DNA from: Gordonia mangrovi
GTDB taxonomy: Bacteria; Actinomycetota; Actinomycetes; Mycobacteriales; Mycobacteriaceae
Length of the DNA: 64,000 nucleotides
Assembly: GCF_024734075.1 (NCBI RefSeq)
Contig: NZ_CP102850.1
Span: forward strand, 4,092,001 to 4,156,000
Reading direction: 5' to 3'
Position numbers and translations under genes: made by a program. Positions 48,486 to 60,153 of this stretch are shown piece by piece (positions within the stretch are counted from its first letter, which is position 1; each line of letters starts with the position of its first letter). A model generated the notes under the pieces. It did no database searches and was not told the origin of the DNA. It worked only from the letters and a program-made list of their open reading frames with translations.

Positions 48486-48921
48486 GACAGCGACTCCTTG
48501 TCTGCGAGTGGCACTCGTTTGATCGGCGCAAACACACAGTAGGCAAGCAGCAGAAATGCAGTCAATCCCGCCAAATAAGGGGTCAACGATGGTGAAATTT
48601 CCAGAATTGTTAACGCTGCGTTGACTATGCGTCGGCGACTACCATACCGATGGGGTGTGTGTGATCGACCCCGGTAGAGTGCCGTCCCCGCGGGCATTGA
48701 CCTGCTGTTTTTGTTGTCCTCGAAGGTGTTCGATGGCGTTGTGAACCGAGTGACGACGACGTGACAGGACAACTGTTGAGTAACACCGACGAAACTCAGC
48801 GACTATTCGGGCGTGATCTGGAAGTCGAATTAATGTTTATGACACCAGGTTAATTTCATGCAAACTAGAACAGGTTACACTCGACCGAAACGAATGTCGG
48901 ATCACAAAAACAGGGTGTGAA
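48486..48921. other. AT-rich divergent intergenic region between whiB3 and the Rv3415c-type gene
   Basis: These 436 bp are visibly richer in A and T than the rest of the window and hold no convincing gene. The region carries the whiB3 leader palindrome (48505-48517). TACACT (48876-48881) is a possible -10 box for the plus-strand gene. Runs such as GTTAATTTCATG lie near 48849-48860. The length suits a heavily regulated divergent promoter. Confidence 0.6.
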
Positions 48922-49728
48922 ATGGGGGAATGCGCCGACGTCCAGGCGATCCATGCGATGTGGCGTGAGGCCGTCGAGCAGGGAGGTATAGGTCACACTG
49001 CCGGCGCATTCGCGATCCTGGAAGAGGTGGCGCGCTCGGGTCGCCGATTCGGCGCGCCGGCGCTGGAGTCCTTGGCGCTGTCGACGCGGGCCTCGCTCCT
49101 GCGGCAGGCGGGCAGGCATCGTGACGCCGCGGCCATCGACGGGCGTGCCCTGCTCGTGGTGAGCCCAACCCCGCCATCGAGCACAGCGGCCCGGCGGGTG
49201 ACCCACCGGGCGGCGGTGCTCGATGCCATCGTCGGTCTGGCCGCCGATCACCTGGGACAGCTGCACCTCGATGCCACGCGTCGCCTGCTGGCACGCGCAC
49301 GCAGCGTCGTGGACGTCGACGACGCCGGCTGGCCGGCCGGGCGGCGTCCGCGGCTGCGCATCGAGTGGGTCAGTGCCGAGCTCGCCATGTACTCGGATGA
49401 CGCTGCCGCCGCGCTCGAGCATGCCGAGCGCGGGCTGCATCTGTGTGCGATCGCCGATACACCACGTCGGCATCGGGTCAAGACGGAGCTCGTCGCGGCG
49501 GCGGCGCATGCGGCGGCGGGGCAGTCGCAGGTGGCGGCCCGGGCTGCGGCGAAAGTCACCGACGACGCCCGCGCGGGCGGACTGCTCCCCCTGGAATGGG
49601 CCGCACTGGCATTGCGGCATGGCCTCGATCCCGCCGATCACGACGTGTCCGCAGCCCTCCTTCGCGCGCGCAGGTTACTGACGGGTCACGGTGTGCCGTT
49701 CACAGACGGACGGACGGCCGGTGGGTGA
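48922..49728 (+). CDS. TPR-like helical protein (Rv3415c position)
   Basis: This 268-residue, Ala/Arg-rich protein appears helical throughout. Pairs such as GAPALESLALSTRASLLRQA, AAAIDGRALLVV and AAALEHAERGLHLCAIAD resemble tetratricopeptide-type repeats. There is no signal peptide or membrane helix. Size and place between whiB3 and sigD match the uncharacterised M. tuberculosis Rv3415c. Function unknown. Confidence 0.72.
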   Translation: MGECADVQAIHAMWREAVEQGGIGHTAGAFAILEEVARSGRRFGAPALESLALSTRASLLRQAGRHRDAAAIDGRALLVVSPTPPSSTAARRVTHRAAVLDAIVGLAADHLGQLHLDATRRLLARARSVVDVDDAGWPAGRRPRLRIEWVSAELAMYSDDAAAALEHAERGLHLCAIADTPRRHRVKTELVAAAAHAAAGQSQVAARAAAKVTDDARAGGLLPLEWAALALRHGLDPADHDVSAALLRARRLLTGHGVPFTDGRTAGG

Positions 49729-49821
49729 CTCGACACCACCTGGCAATCGCTAAGGTGACGTGGGTACACAGCGCACGGGCAACACCACCACACACATGTA
49801 ACACAGGGATCCCAACTGACG

Positions 49822-50409
49822 ATGAAACTGACGGGTGTTGAGCTGGACGAGGCCGTCCGCGCCGCAGGGCAGGGCGATCGAACAGCGCTCACGTCGGTTC
49901 TCGAAAGTGTGCAGGATCCGATCCTGCGCTACTGCCGAGGGCGGATTGGAGTCGGAGAACGTCATCTGTTCTCCGCCGACGATATCGCGCAGGAGGCGTT
50001 GATGGCAGTGATGACCGCGCTGCCCCGGTACCAGGACCAGGGCAGGCCGTTCATGGCCTTTGTGTACGGCATTGCCGCACACAAGGTGGCCGATGCCATG
50101 CGAGTGGCCGGGCGGGTCAAGTCCGATCCGGTCGAGACGCTTCCCGAGACGGTGTCGTTCGTCGGTGGTCCCGAACAGTTGGCGCTGGACTCCGACGCGA
50201 GCCGCAGAATGCGGTCGCTGCTGAACATCCTGCCGGACAAGCAACGTGAGGTCCTCGTCCTGCGGTTGGTGGTCGGGCTGTCGGCCGAGGAGACCGCGGA
50301 CGCGATCGACAGCACCCCCGGCGCCGTGCGGGTCGCCCAACACCGCGCATTGGCCAAGTTGCGGACCGAGCTGAGGAAGGCGGGTGAGGTCGATGAACGA
50401 CGAGCGTGA
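49822..50409 (+). CDS. sigD: RNA polymerase sigma factor SigD (ECF)
   Basis: This protein has 195 residues. Region 2 covers about 25-95 (ADDIAQEALMAVMTALPRY, FVYGIAAHKVADAMR). Region 4 covers about 130-185 (LNILPDKQREVLVLRLVVGL, then the HTH ETADAIDSTPGAVRVAQHRAL). There is no N-terminal extension. M. tuberculosis SigD (Rv3414c) has the same neighbours and is held by the membrane anti-sigma RsdA; it governs lipid metabolism and stringent-response-linked genes. The next gene overlaps its 3' end by 17 bp. Confidence 0.93.
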   Translation: MKLTGVELDEAVRAAGQGDRTALTSVLESVQDPILRYCRGRIGVGERHLFSADDIAQEALMAVMTALPRYQDQGRPFMAFVYGIAAHKVADAMRVAGRVKSDPVETLPETVSFVGGPEQLALDSDASRRMRSLLNILPDKQREVLVLRLVVGLSAEETADAIDSTPGAVRVAQHRALAKLRTELRKAGEVDERRA

Positions 50410-51322
50410 GCCTGCCGACCAACGGTGGGATGTGAACGAACCCATCGACATGACCTCGGTCCACATCGACGACCAGTTCATCGAATCGCTGGCCCAGGAC
50501 CGACCCGTGCCGACGCGGGATCAGGCGGAGTACGAACTCGCCGAGCTGTTGTCGGGCTGGCGTCACGAGGTCATCGCCGAGCCGCCGCCGGAGCTGCCCA
50601 CTGTCGACGAGGTCGAGTCCGCCATCGCCGCATCCGAGCGTGCCGAGCGTGGCCGTGGTGTCATCCGGCATTTGCGCATCGCATCCGGGGTGGCCGCGGT
50701 CGTCGTCATCGCCTGTGCGGGTCTCACCGTGCTGGCCGAGGGCTCCTCGCCGGGGGACCCGCTCTGGGGAGTCAAGAAGGTGGTCTTCGCCGAGGCGGCC
50801 AGCGAAACCCAGGCGGCGATGGACATCCAATCAGATCTGGAGAAGGCCGAGGCCGCGATGGCCGCCGGTGATGCCGACCAGGCGGCCGCGTTGATCACGA
50901 AGGCCGAGAAGCAGATGGGCCCGGTCCGTGACGACGACACCCGCAACCGGATGAACGAGTGGATGCAGCGACTGCGCGCCGACACCGACTCGGCCCTGTC
51001 GTCGGCATCGTCGGCCGCGGTTCCGGGCGGATCGAGCAGCGCAGGTGGATCGGCCGGTCCCAGCACGCCACCGCGAGACCTCGATCGCCAGAGTGGCAGC
51101 AGTTCGGTGACCGTCACGGTGCCGAGTTCGGGTAACCCGCCGGCCACGTCGGCACCGGACAGCCCGACCGGTCAGCCCGACACCACACAGCCCGAGCAAC
51201 CGCCGACTCCGACGACCACGACACCCACGCCGACGGCCGCCCCCGAGAACCCGCCGACGTCGACGCGACCCCCGAGCACCACCACGACCACCACGACGAC
51301 GACGCCATGGTTCTTCTGGTGA
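50393..51322 (+). CDS. rsdA: Membrane anti-sigma-D factor RsdA
   Basis: This protein has 309 residues. The N-terminal SigD-binding helix DDQFIESLAQDRPVPTRDQA is at about 20-40, a single membrane helix at about 95-115 (GVAAVVVIACAGLTVLA), and an outer helical domain at about 120-200. A Ser/Thr/Pro-rich tail ends in a run of nine Thr and PWFFW. In M. tuberculosis RsdA (Rv3413c) is proteolysed to free SigD. ATG 50393 is chosen; GTG 50384 is also in frame. Confidence 0.9.
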   Translation: MNDEREPADQRWDVNEPIDMTSVHIDDQFIESLAQDRPVPTRDQAEYELAELLSGWRHEVIAEPPPELPTVDEVESAIAASERAERGRGVIRHLRIASGVAAVVVIACAGLTVLAEGSSPGDPLWGVKKVVFAEAASETQAAMDIQSDLEKAEAAMAAGDADQAAALITKAEKQMGPVRDDDTRNRMNEWMQRLRADTDSALSSASSAAVPGGSSSAGGSAGPSTPPRDLDRQSGSSSVTVTVPSSGNPPATSAPDSPTGQPDTTQPEQPPTPTTTTPTPTAAPENPPTSTRPPSTTTTTTTTTPWFFW

Positions 51323-51411
51323 CGGGGACAGACGTGATGAGTCGCTCGGTGGCGATCGGCGGCTGAGGCCGGTCACCGATTGACGGGGTGTAGGCCGCGC
51401 TGCCGGGTTGA

Positions 51412-51439
51412 CGCGCCTAAGTGGACAGGGCCACCAAGT
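51412..51439 (+). repeat. Dispersed motif, copy 2
   Basis: CGCGCCTAAGTGGACAGG and then GCCACCAAGT match copy 1 at 34587-34613 with two substitutions and one extra G. It lies between the convergent ends of rsdA and the DUF5319 gene. Confidence 0.65.
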
Positions 51440-51440
51440 C

Positions 51441-51830
51441 TCAGCGGTCGTCGTCCATGTGGCCACGCGCGTCTGCGTAGCCGCGGCAATAGTCCCAGGT
51501 GACGTAGGATTCCGGGCGCGGATCGACCGCCGGTTCGTGGGGCCGGACGGTGCCGTCGATGAGTAGTTGCAGCAGGTTGGCGCGGAGCATGTCCCAGTCG
51601 TGGTAATGATCCTCGTGGCAGTCCTCGCAGACCACCACCAGGCCGCGGACACCGCGGTGCGCCAACAGCGCCTCGTAGACCGCGAGATCGGCGAGATCCT
51701 CTTCGACGGCGACCCGCTCGTTCTCGTCGAGGGGGACGCCGGGTTCCACCGAGTCCAGTGCCGACGCCGGGTCGCTGGGGTCGTCGGCGAACGGATCGGG
51801 CGGCAGTCCGGGTGGAAGATGGTCACGCAC
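51441..51830 (-). CDS. DUF5319 family protein (Rv3412 type)
   Basis: This protein has 129 residues and no membrane segment. It starts at GTG 51830 with RDHLPPGLPPDPFADDP. The core includes VVCEDCHEDHYHDWDMLRANL, a Cys/His-rich stretch that may bind metal, and TVRPHEPAVDPRPESYVTWDYCRGYADA. The sequence closely matches M. tuberculosis Rv3412, also beside guaB2. Function is unknown. A TACCGT box 6 nt upstream suggests a leaderless mRNA. The same frame stays open upstream to 53645, but that part is antisense to guaB2 and not coding. Confidence 0.88.
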   Translation of the reverse strand: MRDHLPPGLPPDPFADDPSDPASALDSVEPGVPLDENERVAVEEDLADLAVYEALLAHRGVRGLVVVCEDCHEDHYHDWDMLRANLLQLLIDGTVRPHEPAVDPRPESYVTWDYCRGYADARGHMDDDR

Positions 51831-51836
51831 AACACC

Positions 51837-51842
51837 ACGGTA
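51837..51842 (-). promoter_or_regulatory. -10 box of the DUF5319 gene
   Basis: TACCGT on the minus strand ends 6 nt before GTG 51830; no Shine-Dalgarno is present. Confidence 0.4.
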
Positions 51843-51929
51843 ACCGATGATCGGACCCGGGTGGAGTGAGGCGTCCACAGGTCGATCGACCCGGTTCGGT
51901 GTTTCGCACGATGGCTCGGCGCAGGGTGA

Positions 51930-53477
<1,548 letters not shown>

Positions 53478-53544
53478 AGCGCGTTCTGCCCCGGTCTCTG
53501 CGGGGTGAACCGCGACCTGAAACGCGTAGCAGAAAGGCGCAACG

Positions 53545-54705
53545 GTGCGTGACCTCGTCGACATCGGCATGGGACGGACGGCCCGACGGACGTTCGAACT
53601 CGATGACATCAGTATCGTCCCGTCGCGACGGACCCGGTCGTCCAAAGACGTGTCGACCGCATGGCAGATCGACGCCTACCGCTTCGACTCACCGATCCTG
53701 AGTCATCCCACCGACGCCCTGGTGTCGCCGTCGGCCGCCGTCGAACTGGGCCGCCTCGGTGCACTCGGGGTGATCAACGGGGAGGGACTGTGGGCCCGGC
53801 ACCGTGACGTCGACGCCAAGCTCGACGAACTGGTCGCAGCGGCCACCGGCAACGCCGACCCGTTCGCCGCGGTTCGGCTGCTGCAGCAACTCCATGCCGC
53901 GCCGCTCGATCCCGATCTGCTCGGTGCGGCGGTCGCGACGGTGCGCGAGGCCGGGGTGACGACAGCCGTTCGGGTCAGCCCTCAACACGCGCCGGAATTG
54001 ACGCCGGCGCTGTTGCAGGCGGGGGTCGAGATCCTCGTCGTCCACGGCACCATCATCTCCGCCGAGCATGTGGCCCAAGCGGATCCGAGCGACGGAGCGG
54101 TTCGCGAGCCGCTGAACCTGAAGACCTTCATCGCCGAACTGGACATCCCGGTGATCGCCGGTGGTGTGCACGACCACCGGACCGCGCTGCACCTGATGCG
54201 CACCGGCGCGGCCGGCGTCATCGTCGGGTACGGGTCCGCGGCGGGCGCCACCACGACCGGTGAGGTCCTCGGTATCGGTGTGCCGATGGCCACCGCGATC
54301 GCCGACGCGGCCGCCGCGCGCCGCGAGTATCTCGACGAGACCGGCGGCCGGTATGTGCACGTGATCGCCGACGGCGACATCCACACCTCCGGAGACCTCG
54401 CCAAGGCCATCGCCTGCGGTGCCGATGCGGCGGTGCTCGGTACGCCGTTGGCGGCCGCGGCCGAGGCACCCGGCCGCGGGTGGTATTGGCCGTCGGCCGC
54501 GGCCCACCCGGACACGCCGCGCGGGGCACTGTTGCAGGTCGCGACCGACGAGAATCGCCCCAGCCTGGCACGCGTGCTGAACGGCCCATCGCAGGATCCC
54601 TTCGGTGAACTCAATCTGGTGGGTGCGCTGCGCCGGTCGATGGCGAAGGCAGGCTACAGCGACCTCAAGGAATTCCAGAAGGTCGGCCTGACCGTCCACG
54701 TCTGA
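53545..54705 (+). CDS. guaB3: GuaB3-family IMP dehydrogenase-related protein
   Basis: This 386-residue IMPDH-like TIM barrel lacks CBS domains (FELDDISIVPSRRTRSSKDV at the start, HVIADGDIHTSGDLAKAIACGADAAVLG late). At the position of the IMPDH catalytic Cys loop the sequence reads GYGSAAGATTTGEVLG, with no Cys. A GuaB3 in cyanobacteria was reported as an active IMPDH (from memory). Here the missing Cys leaves activity open. The GTG start has AAAGG upstream. It is co-directional with guaB2 and probably in the same unit, as in M. tuberculosis. Confidence 0.9.
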   Translation: MRDLVDIGMGRTARRTFELDDISIVPSRRTRSSKDVSTAWQIDAYRFDSPILSHPTDALVSPSAAVELGRLGALGVINGEGLWARHRDVDAKLDELVAAATGNADPFAAVRLLQQLHAAPLDPDLLGAAVATVREAGVTTAVRVSPQHAPELTPALLQAGVEILVVHGTIISAEHVAQADPSDGAVREPLNLKTFIAELDIPVIAGGVHDHRTALHLMRTGAAGVIVGYGSAAGATTTGEVLGIGVPMATAIADAAAARREYLDETGGRYVHVIADGDIHTSGDLAKAIACGADAAVLGTPLAAAAEAPGRGWYWPSAAAHPDTPRGALLQVATDENRPSLARVLNGPSQDPFGELNLVGALRRSMAKAGYSDLKEFQKVGLTVHV

Positions 54706-54740
54706 GCAGCACGCCACAGCGGGTCCGCGCGCACCCACCA

Positions 54741-54796
54741 TGCTCGCGCGCATGTCGCGACGTGCGCGGATGCGTGGCCGCTGCGCGGTTGGCTCG
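54741..54796. repeat. Diverged relative of the 11477-11550 inverted repeat
   Basis: CGCGCATGTC and GACGTGCGCG (within 54746-54768) form the core stem, and GCGGTTGGC follows, as in the element after phoH2. It lies between the convergent guaB3 and bioN genes, where it may terminate both transcripts. Confidence 0.65.
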
Positions 54797-55399
54797 TCAG
54801 TCGAGGCCGCGGGCGATCAGCGTGTCGGCGAAACCATCCGCGGTGCGGAGTGCGGCGATCACCACCGGCGCCACCAGAATCCTTGCGCCGGGTCGCAGTC
54901 CGCGTGCCTTGCGGGCCTCGTCGACCTGACCCACCACGTCCACCATCAACGGGATCGACCGGATGGCCAGGGCGAGGGCGAGCGCGATGTGATCGACCCG
55001 CACACCCAGGCGGCTGAGCGGGCGCAGGCCGGCGATGATCGCATCCAGGATCGCCGACGTGCGGGTGGTGAGGGTGACCGCCGCGGCCAGCGCCACCGAC
55101 GCCGCGAGCACGGCGCAGACGATCAGCGCCCGCTGCCAGTCGGTGAAGATCACCTGGAAGGCGAACACGAACACCACCACCCAACCGACCGGACGCATCT
55201 GACGCCATGCCTCGCGCGGCGAGATGCCACCGAGCGCGAAGACGCAGGCCACCCCGAGCGCCAGGATCCCGACCGCGACGGGCGTGCGCACCATGATGCT
55301 GATCGCCAGGATCGCCGCCCCCAGAGCGAGCAGTTTGACGCCGGCGGGAATCCGATGCAGGGGAGAGTTGCCCGGCCGGTAGACCCCCAGGGCCGTCAT
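54797..55399 (-). CDS. bioN: Biotin ECF transporter transmembrane protein BioN (EcfT)
   Basis: This protein has 200 residues and about five hydrophobic segments. The EcfT signatures are EARKARGLRPGAR (about 160-172) and the C-terminal TLIARGLD, the Ala-Arg-Gly motifs that contact the ATPases. It overlaps bioM by 4 bp. With bioM and bioY it forms a complete high-affinity biotin uptake system. Confidence 0.9.
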   Translation of the reverse strand: MTALGVYRPGNSPLHRIPAGVKLLALGAAILAISIMVRTPVAVGILALGVACVFALGGISPREAWRQMRPVGWVVVFVFAFQVIFTDWQRALIVCAVLAASVALAAAVTLTTRTSAILDAIIAGLRPLSRLGVRVDHIALALALAIRSIPLMVDVVGQVDEARKARGLRPGARILVAPVVIAALRTADGFADTLIARGLD

Positions 55400-56070
55400 G
55401 CCATCAGCCGGCGGTAGGCGGCGACGGCTGCGGCAGGCTCGTCGTCGGCGACGACGCGGCCCTCGTCGAGCACGATGACCCGGTCGTAGTCGGCGACCAT
55501 GTCCAGGTCGTGGGTCAACACCACCAACTGCTCGTCGAGAGTCGCGAACACACTGCGCAGCATCGAACTGTTCCGGAGGTCCAGCAGCGTGGTCGGTTCG
55601 TCGGCGACCAGTACCGATGGGCCGGTCACCATCACCGACGCCAGCGCGAGCAACTGCTTCTGCCCACCGGAGAGCCGGTGGGCGGGGTGGTCGGCGTGAT
55701 CGGCCAGCCCGAACTGCGCCAGCACCGCTGCGGCGCGCGCCGTTCGCTCGGCTCGGTCGCGCATCGTGCGCGTGAGGGAGAGCTCGATGTCCTCGATGAC
55801 GGTGGGCATGATGATCTGCCGATCGGGGTCGCTGAAGATGAACCCGACCTCTTTGCGGACCCGGCGCTTGTGTCGGGCCGCGTCGATCCCGTTGACCGTC
55901 ACCGAACCGCGGTCGGGGACGACCAGGGCGTTGATCATCCGGGCCAGTGTCGACTTGCCGCTGCCGTTGGCCCCGATGATCCCGATGCGCCGTTCGCCGA
56001 GTGTGAGGTCGATGTCGGCGAGCACGACCCGATCCTCGTAGGCATGGCCGACACCGCGGAACTCGATCAT
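55396..56070 (-). CDS. bioM: Biotin ECF transporter ATPase BioM
   Basis: This 224-residue ABC ATPase has Walker A IGANGSGKSTLARM (about 32-45), Q-loop FSDPDRQIIM, signature RLSGGQKQLLALA, Walker B VLVADEPTTLLDLRN and H-loop LTHDLD. Start ATG 56070 lies 26 bp past the bioY stop; upstream in-frame extensions are unconserved. It energises biotin uptake with BioN and BioY. Confidence 0.92.
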   Translation of the reverse strand: MIEFRGVGHAYEDRVVLADIDLTLGERRIGIIGANGSGKSTLARMINALVVPDRGSVTVNGIDAARHKRRVRKEVGFIFSDPDRQIIMPTVIEDIELSLTRTMRDRAERTARAAAVLAQFGLADHADHPAHRLSGGQKQLLALASVMVTGPSVLVADEPTTLLDLRNSSMLRSVFATLDEQLVVLTHDLDMVADYDRVIVLDEGRVVADDEPAAAVAAYRRLMA

Positions 56071-56096
56071 CGATCTGATTCGCTCACCGGGAAGAG

Positions 56097-56708
56097 TCAG
56101 CGGCCCCGGCGCAGCCGGATCGGGGTGATCAGCCCCGGGTAGGCACGATGGACCTGCGCGGCCACCAGTGCCGCGACGACGGCCTTCGCGATGTCGCCGG
56201 GGATGTAGATGCCGTTGGTGGAGATGGCCGCCCACAGCGACAGGTCCGTGCGCAACAGCAGTCCGATGACCCCGCACGCATAGATGATCACCATGCCGCC
56301 GACGATGTTGATCCCGATGCCCCACACGATCCGATAGCGCGGCATCATCGCCGCGGTGGCCAGCCCGATCGCCAGCACGGCCGGCAGGAAACCCACGAAG
56401 AACCCGGCGGTCGGTGAGGCGAGCGCGACCAGGCCGCTGCGTCCGCCGGCGAGGATGGGCAGCCCGGCGATCGCGAGCACGGCGAAGATGATCACCGCGA
56501 GAGTGCCCTTGCGTGGGCCGAGGATCGAGCCCGCCAGCATCACGCCGAGTGTCTGCAGGGTGATGGGGACACCGGAGGAGCCGATGTTGATGGTGCCGGG
56601 CAGGCCGAGGGCGGCGATCAGCGCGGCGAACACGGCGGCCTGCGTGAGATCGGCCACCGACAGCGAGAAACGGCGCGAGGACGACGGCGCACCGGTGGTC
56701 GAAGACAT
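56097..56708 (-). CDS. bioY: Biotin ECF transporter substrate-binding protein BioY
   Basis: This 203-residue integral membrane protein has about six helices. The BioY signatures are [31 protein letters not shown] (biotin-binding) and [13 protein letters not shown]. It captures biotin. It is divergent from guaA, with its -10-like CATAAT (56720-56715) 6 nt before the ATG. M. tuberculosis lacks this transporter at the equivalent site. Confidence 0.93.
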   Translation of the reverse strand: MSSTTGAPSSSRRFSLSVADLTQAAVFAALIAALGLPGTINIGSSGVPITLQTLGVMLAGSILGPRKGTLAVIIFAVLAIAGLPILAGGRSGLVALASPTAGFFVGFLPAVLAIGLATAAMMPRYRIVWGIGINIVGGMVIIYACGVIGLLLRTDLSLWAAISTNGIYIPGDIAKAVVAALVAAQVHRAYPGLITPIRLRRGR

Positions 56709-56714
56709 GCCTGC

Positions 56715-56744
56715 ATTATGTCTGGCGCGGTGTATCACTAAACT
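56715..56744. promoter_or_regulatory. Divergent -10 boxes of bioY (-) and guaA (+)
   Basis: CATAAT on the minus strand (56720-56715) ends 6 nt before the bioY ATG. TAAACT on the plus strand (56739-56744) ends 7 nt before the guaA GTG. The starts are 43 bp apart, so both genes probably give leaderless mRNAs from back-to-back promoters. Confidence 0.45.
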
Positions 56745-56751
56745 CCCTGGG

Positions 56752-58344
<1,593 letters not shown>

Positions 58345-58360
58345 CGGGCTGAGGCGACGA

Positions 58361-58582
58361 TCACCGCCGCCGCGACGACCGGGCGCCGGTGACGATGAGC
58401 AGCAGGCCGATCGCCAAACCGACAGCGACCGCGATCCAGCCGAGGTCGCCGGCCGGCGGCAGATCCGGTCCACCTGCCAGGCCCCACCCCGCGACCAGCA
58501 GTGCGGCGATCCCGAGCAGGATCAGCCCCGGCGAGCGGTGACGGGTGTCCGGCGTGCCGGCGTCGGTGTCGTCGTCGATCAT
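58361..58582 (-). CDS. Small membrane protein downstream of esrI
   Basis: This 73-residue protein has two hydrophobic segments (about 19-37 and 49-66) and ends in a basic tail (ARSSRRR). It overlaps the preceding PspC-domain gene by 4 bp (ATGA), so it is coupled to it. I do not recognise a family. It is probably an accessory of the envelope-stress module. Confidence 0.65.
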   Translation of the reverse strand: MIDDDTDAGTPDTRHRSPGLILLGIAALLVAGWGLAGGPDLPPAGDLGWIAVAVGLAIGLLLIVTGARSSRRR

Positions 58583-60063
58583 CGGGTCACCTCCACATGC
58601 CCCACAGTGGTGTACGCATCGATCGTGAGCACGGGTCCCTCGGTGCCGTCGCGGCCACCGTCGAGACCGTCGGGACAGTCGTGGTCGCCCACGTTGACAT
58701 CGCAGTTCGCGCGGATGTTGGTGTTCTCGCCGACGAGGACCTGGATCTCGCCGATCCCGTTACGCAGATCCACGGTGCGATCGGCGGTGATGTCCACGCC
58801 GCGCAGATCGAGCACCATCGTGCCCATCGTGAGGGCGTACTCATCGGTGATGTCGCTCTCGGAGACCGGTGTCCAGGTGCGTTCGCCGACCCCGCCGGGG
58901 GGGAGGTTCAACTGTCCGACGGCGGTGATCGCGACCGCGGCGACACCCAGGATCAGCGCGATCGGCACCAACCCGGCACTGTGTCCGCCGCTGCTGCGTC
59001 GACGCAGACCCGCATAGACCAGACCGCCGCCCACCACCGCCAGCGCCAGCGACACGATGCGAGCCGGGGTGAACCAGTCGACACCGACCTGATGGAGCGC
59101 GGCACCGGCCGCGGCGACGATCACCGCGAGCCCGATCACGATCAGGGTCAGCGGGGAACGGCGTTGCGATCGATGGTCGATCGCCGTTTCGGCGGTGGGT
59201 TCGGGCAGGTCCCAGGCGAACCGGGCGGTGCCCAGCGGATCCCAGGCCGGCGGGGTGCGGCGTATCTCGTCGGAGGCGAGGACGTCGGTGGGTGGGCCGG
59301 TCGGCGCGCTCGGTCCTGCAGGGTGTCCGGGAGCGCGCTCGTAGGCCGCCCCGGACGCAGATGCGCCGAGCGCAGATGGGTCCAGCGCAGCGGGGCCAGG
59401 GGAGGGCGCCGGCGGTCGGGCAGCGGATGCCGTTGGTCCGGCACTCGGTGCCGACTGAGTCGGTGAACTCGGGCCGGACGTGGTTGCGGTGCCGGTTGGC
59501 CCGGCCATCATCGCGCGTGGAATCCACGGCTGCAATGGGCCTTCCGTCCGGGCCGCGACGACCTCGTCGGCGGCCGGCTGGTGGGTGTCGACGCTGGTGC
59601 CGGTCGGAGGTTCCGGTGTGCGCTGGTAGAGCAGCCACCACCCGAGCAGCATCATCGCGGCACCGAGCAGGCCACCCGAACTCCAGGTGGCGTTGGGGCC
59701 GAAGGAGGTGAGGATGATGATCGCGAGGACGATCAGCAGGATCAGTTGCGGATTGCGATGTCGCCGCTGTCGGGGGTGTTGGCCCGGCGCGGTCCCCTCC
59801 GAGAAACCGCCGTGCCGGATGGAGCCGAGTTCGTCGTGCCGCTTGTTCTCACTCGGCATCGCCACCCACGCGGCGATGTACAGAACCAGTCCGCTGCCGC
59901 CGAACAACGTCGCGACCACGAAAGCGATCTTGACCAGTGTCGGGTCCACGCGATACCGCGCGCCGAAGCCGGCGCACACACCGGCCACGGTCCGGTTCGC
60001 GCTCGGTCGAATCGGCCGCGTCGCCCACAACCCCTCGAACTGCTTGGTGTCCATGGTCTCCAT
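58579..60063 (-). CDS. esrI: PspC-domain membrane protein, EsrI-like
   Basis: This protein has 494 residues. The N-terminal PspC domain (about 13-70) reads RPSANRTVAGVCAGFGARYRVDP and GSGLVLYIAAWVAMP. Next come a membrane segment, a long Ala/Pro/Ser linker, three more membrane helices, and a C-terminal outer beta domain ending HVEVTR, like LiaF-type sensors. It is divergent from a PspC histidine kinase, the arrangement of C. glutamicum esrI-esrSR near guaA, where EsrI inhibits the kinase (from memory). ATG 60063 or 60054 is the start. Confidence 0.78.
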   Translation of the reverse strand: METMDTKQFEGLWATRPIRPSANRTVAGVCAGFGARYRVDPTLVKIAFVVATLFGGSGLVLYIAAWVAMPSENKRHDELGSIRHGGFSEGTAPGQHPRQRRHRNPQLILLIVLAIIILTSFGPNATWSSGGLLGAAMMLLGWWLLYQRTPEPPTGTSVDTHQPAADEVVAARTEGPLQPWIPRAMMAGPTGTATTSGPSSPTQSAPSAGPTASAARPPAPSPGPAALDPSALGASASGAAYERAPGHPAGPSAPTGPPTDVLASDEIRRTPPAWDPLGTARFAWDLPEPTAETAIDHRSQRRSPLTLIVIGLAVIVAAAGAALHQVGVDWFTPARIVSLALAVVGGGLVYAGLRRRSSGGHSAGLVPIALILGVAAVAITAVGQLNLPPGGVGERTWTPVSESDITDEYALTMGTMVLDLRGVDITADRTVDLRNGIGEIQVLVGENTNIRANCDVNVGDHDCPDGLDGGRDGTEGPVLTIDAYTTVGHVEVTR

Positions 60064-60153
60064 CGTGGCGGCTCGGTCGTGTCGCCACATCGGGGTAGCA
60101 CCCTGAGAAAGTCCCTGATGTGCGGAGCGGGTCGACCGTGCCACTATCGAGAT

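Noticed and set aside
56709..56751. Purine riboswitch before guaA
   Set aside because: The gap to bioY is 43 bp and the transcript looks leaderless.
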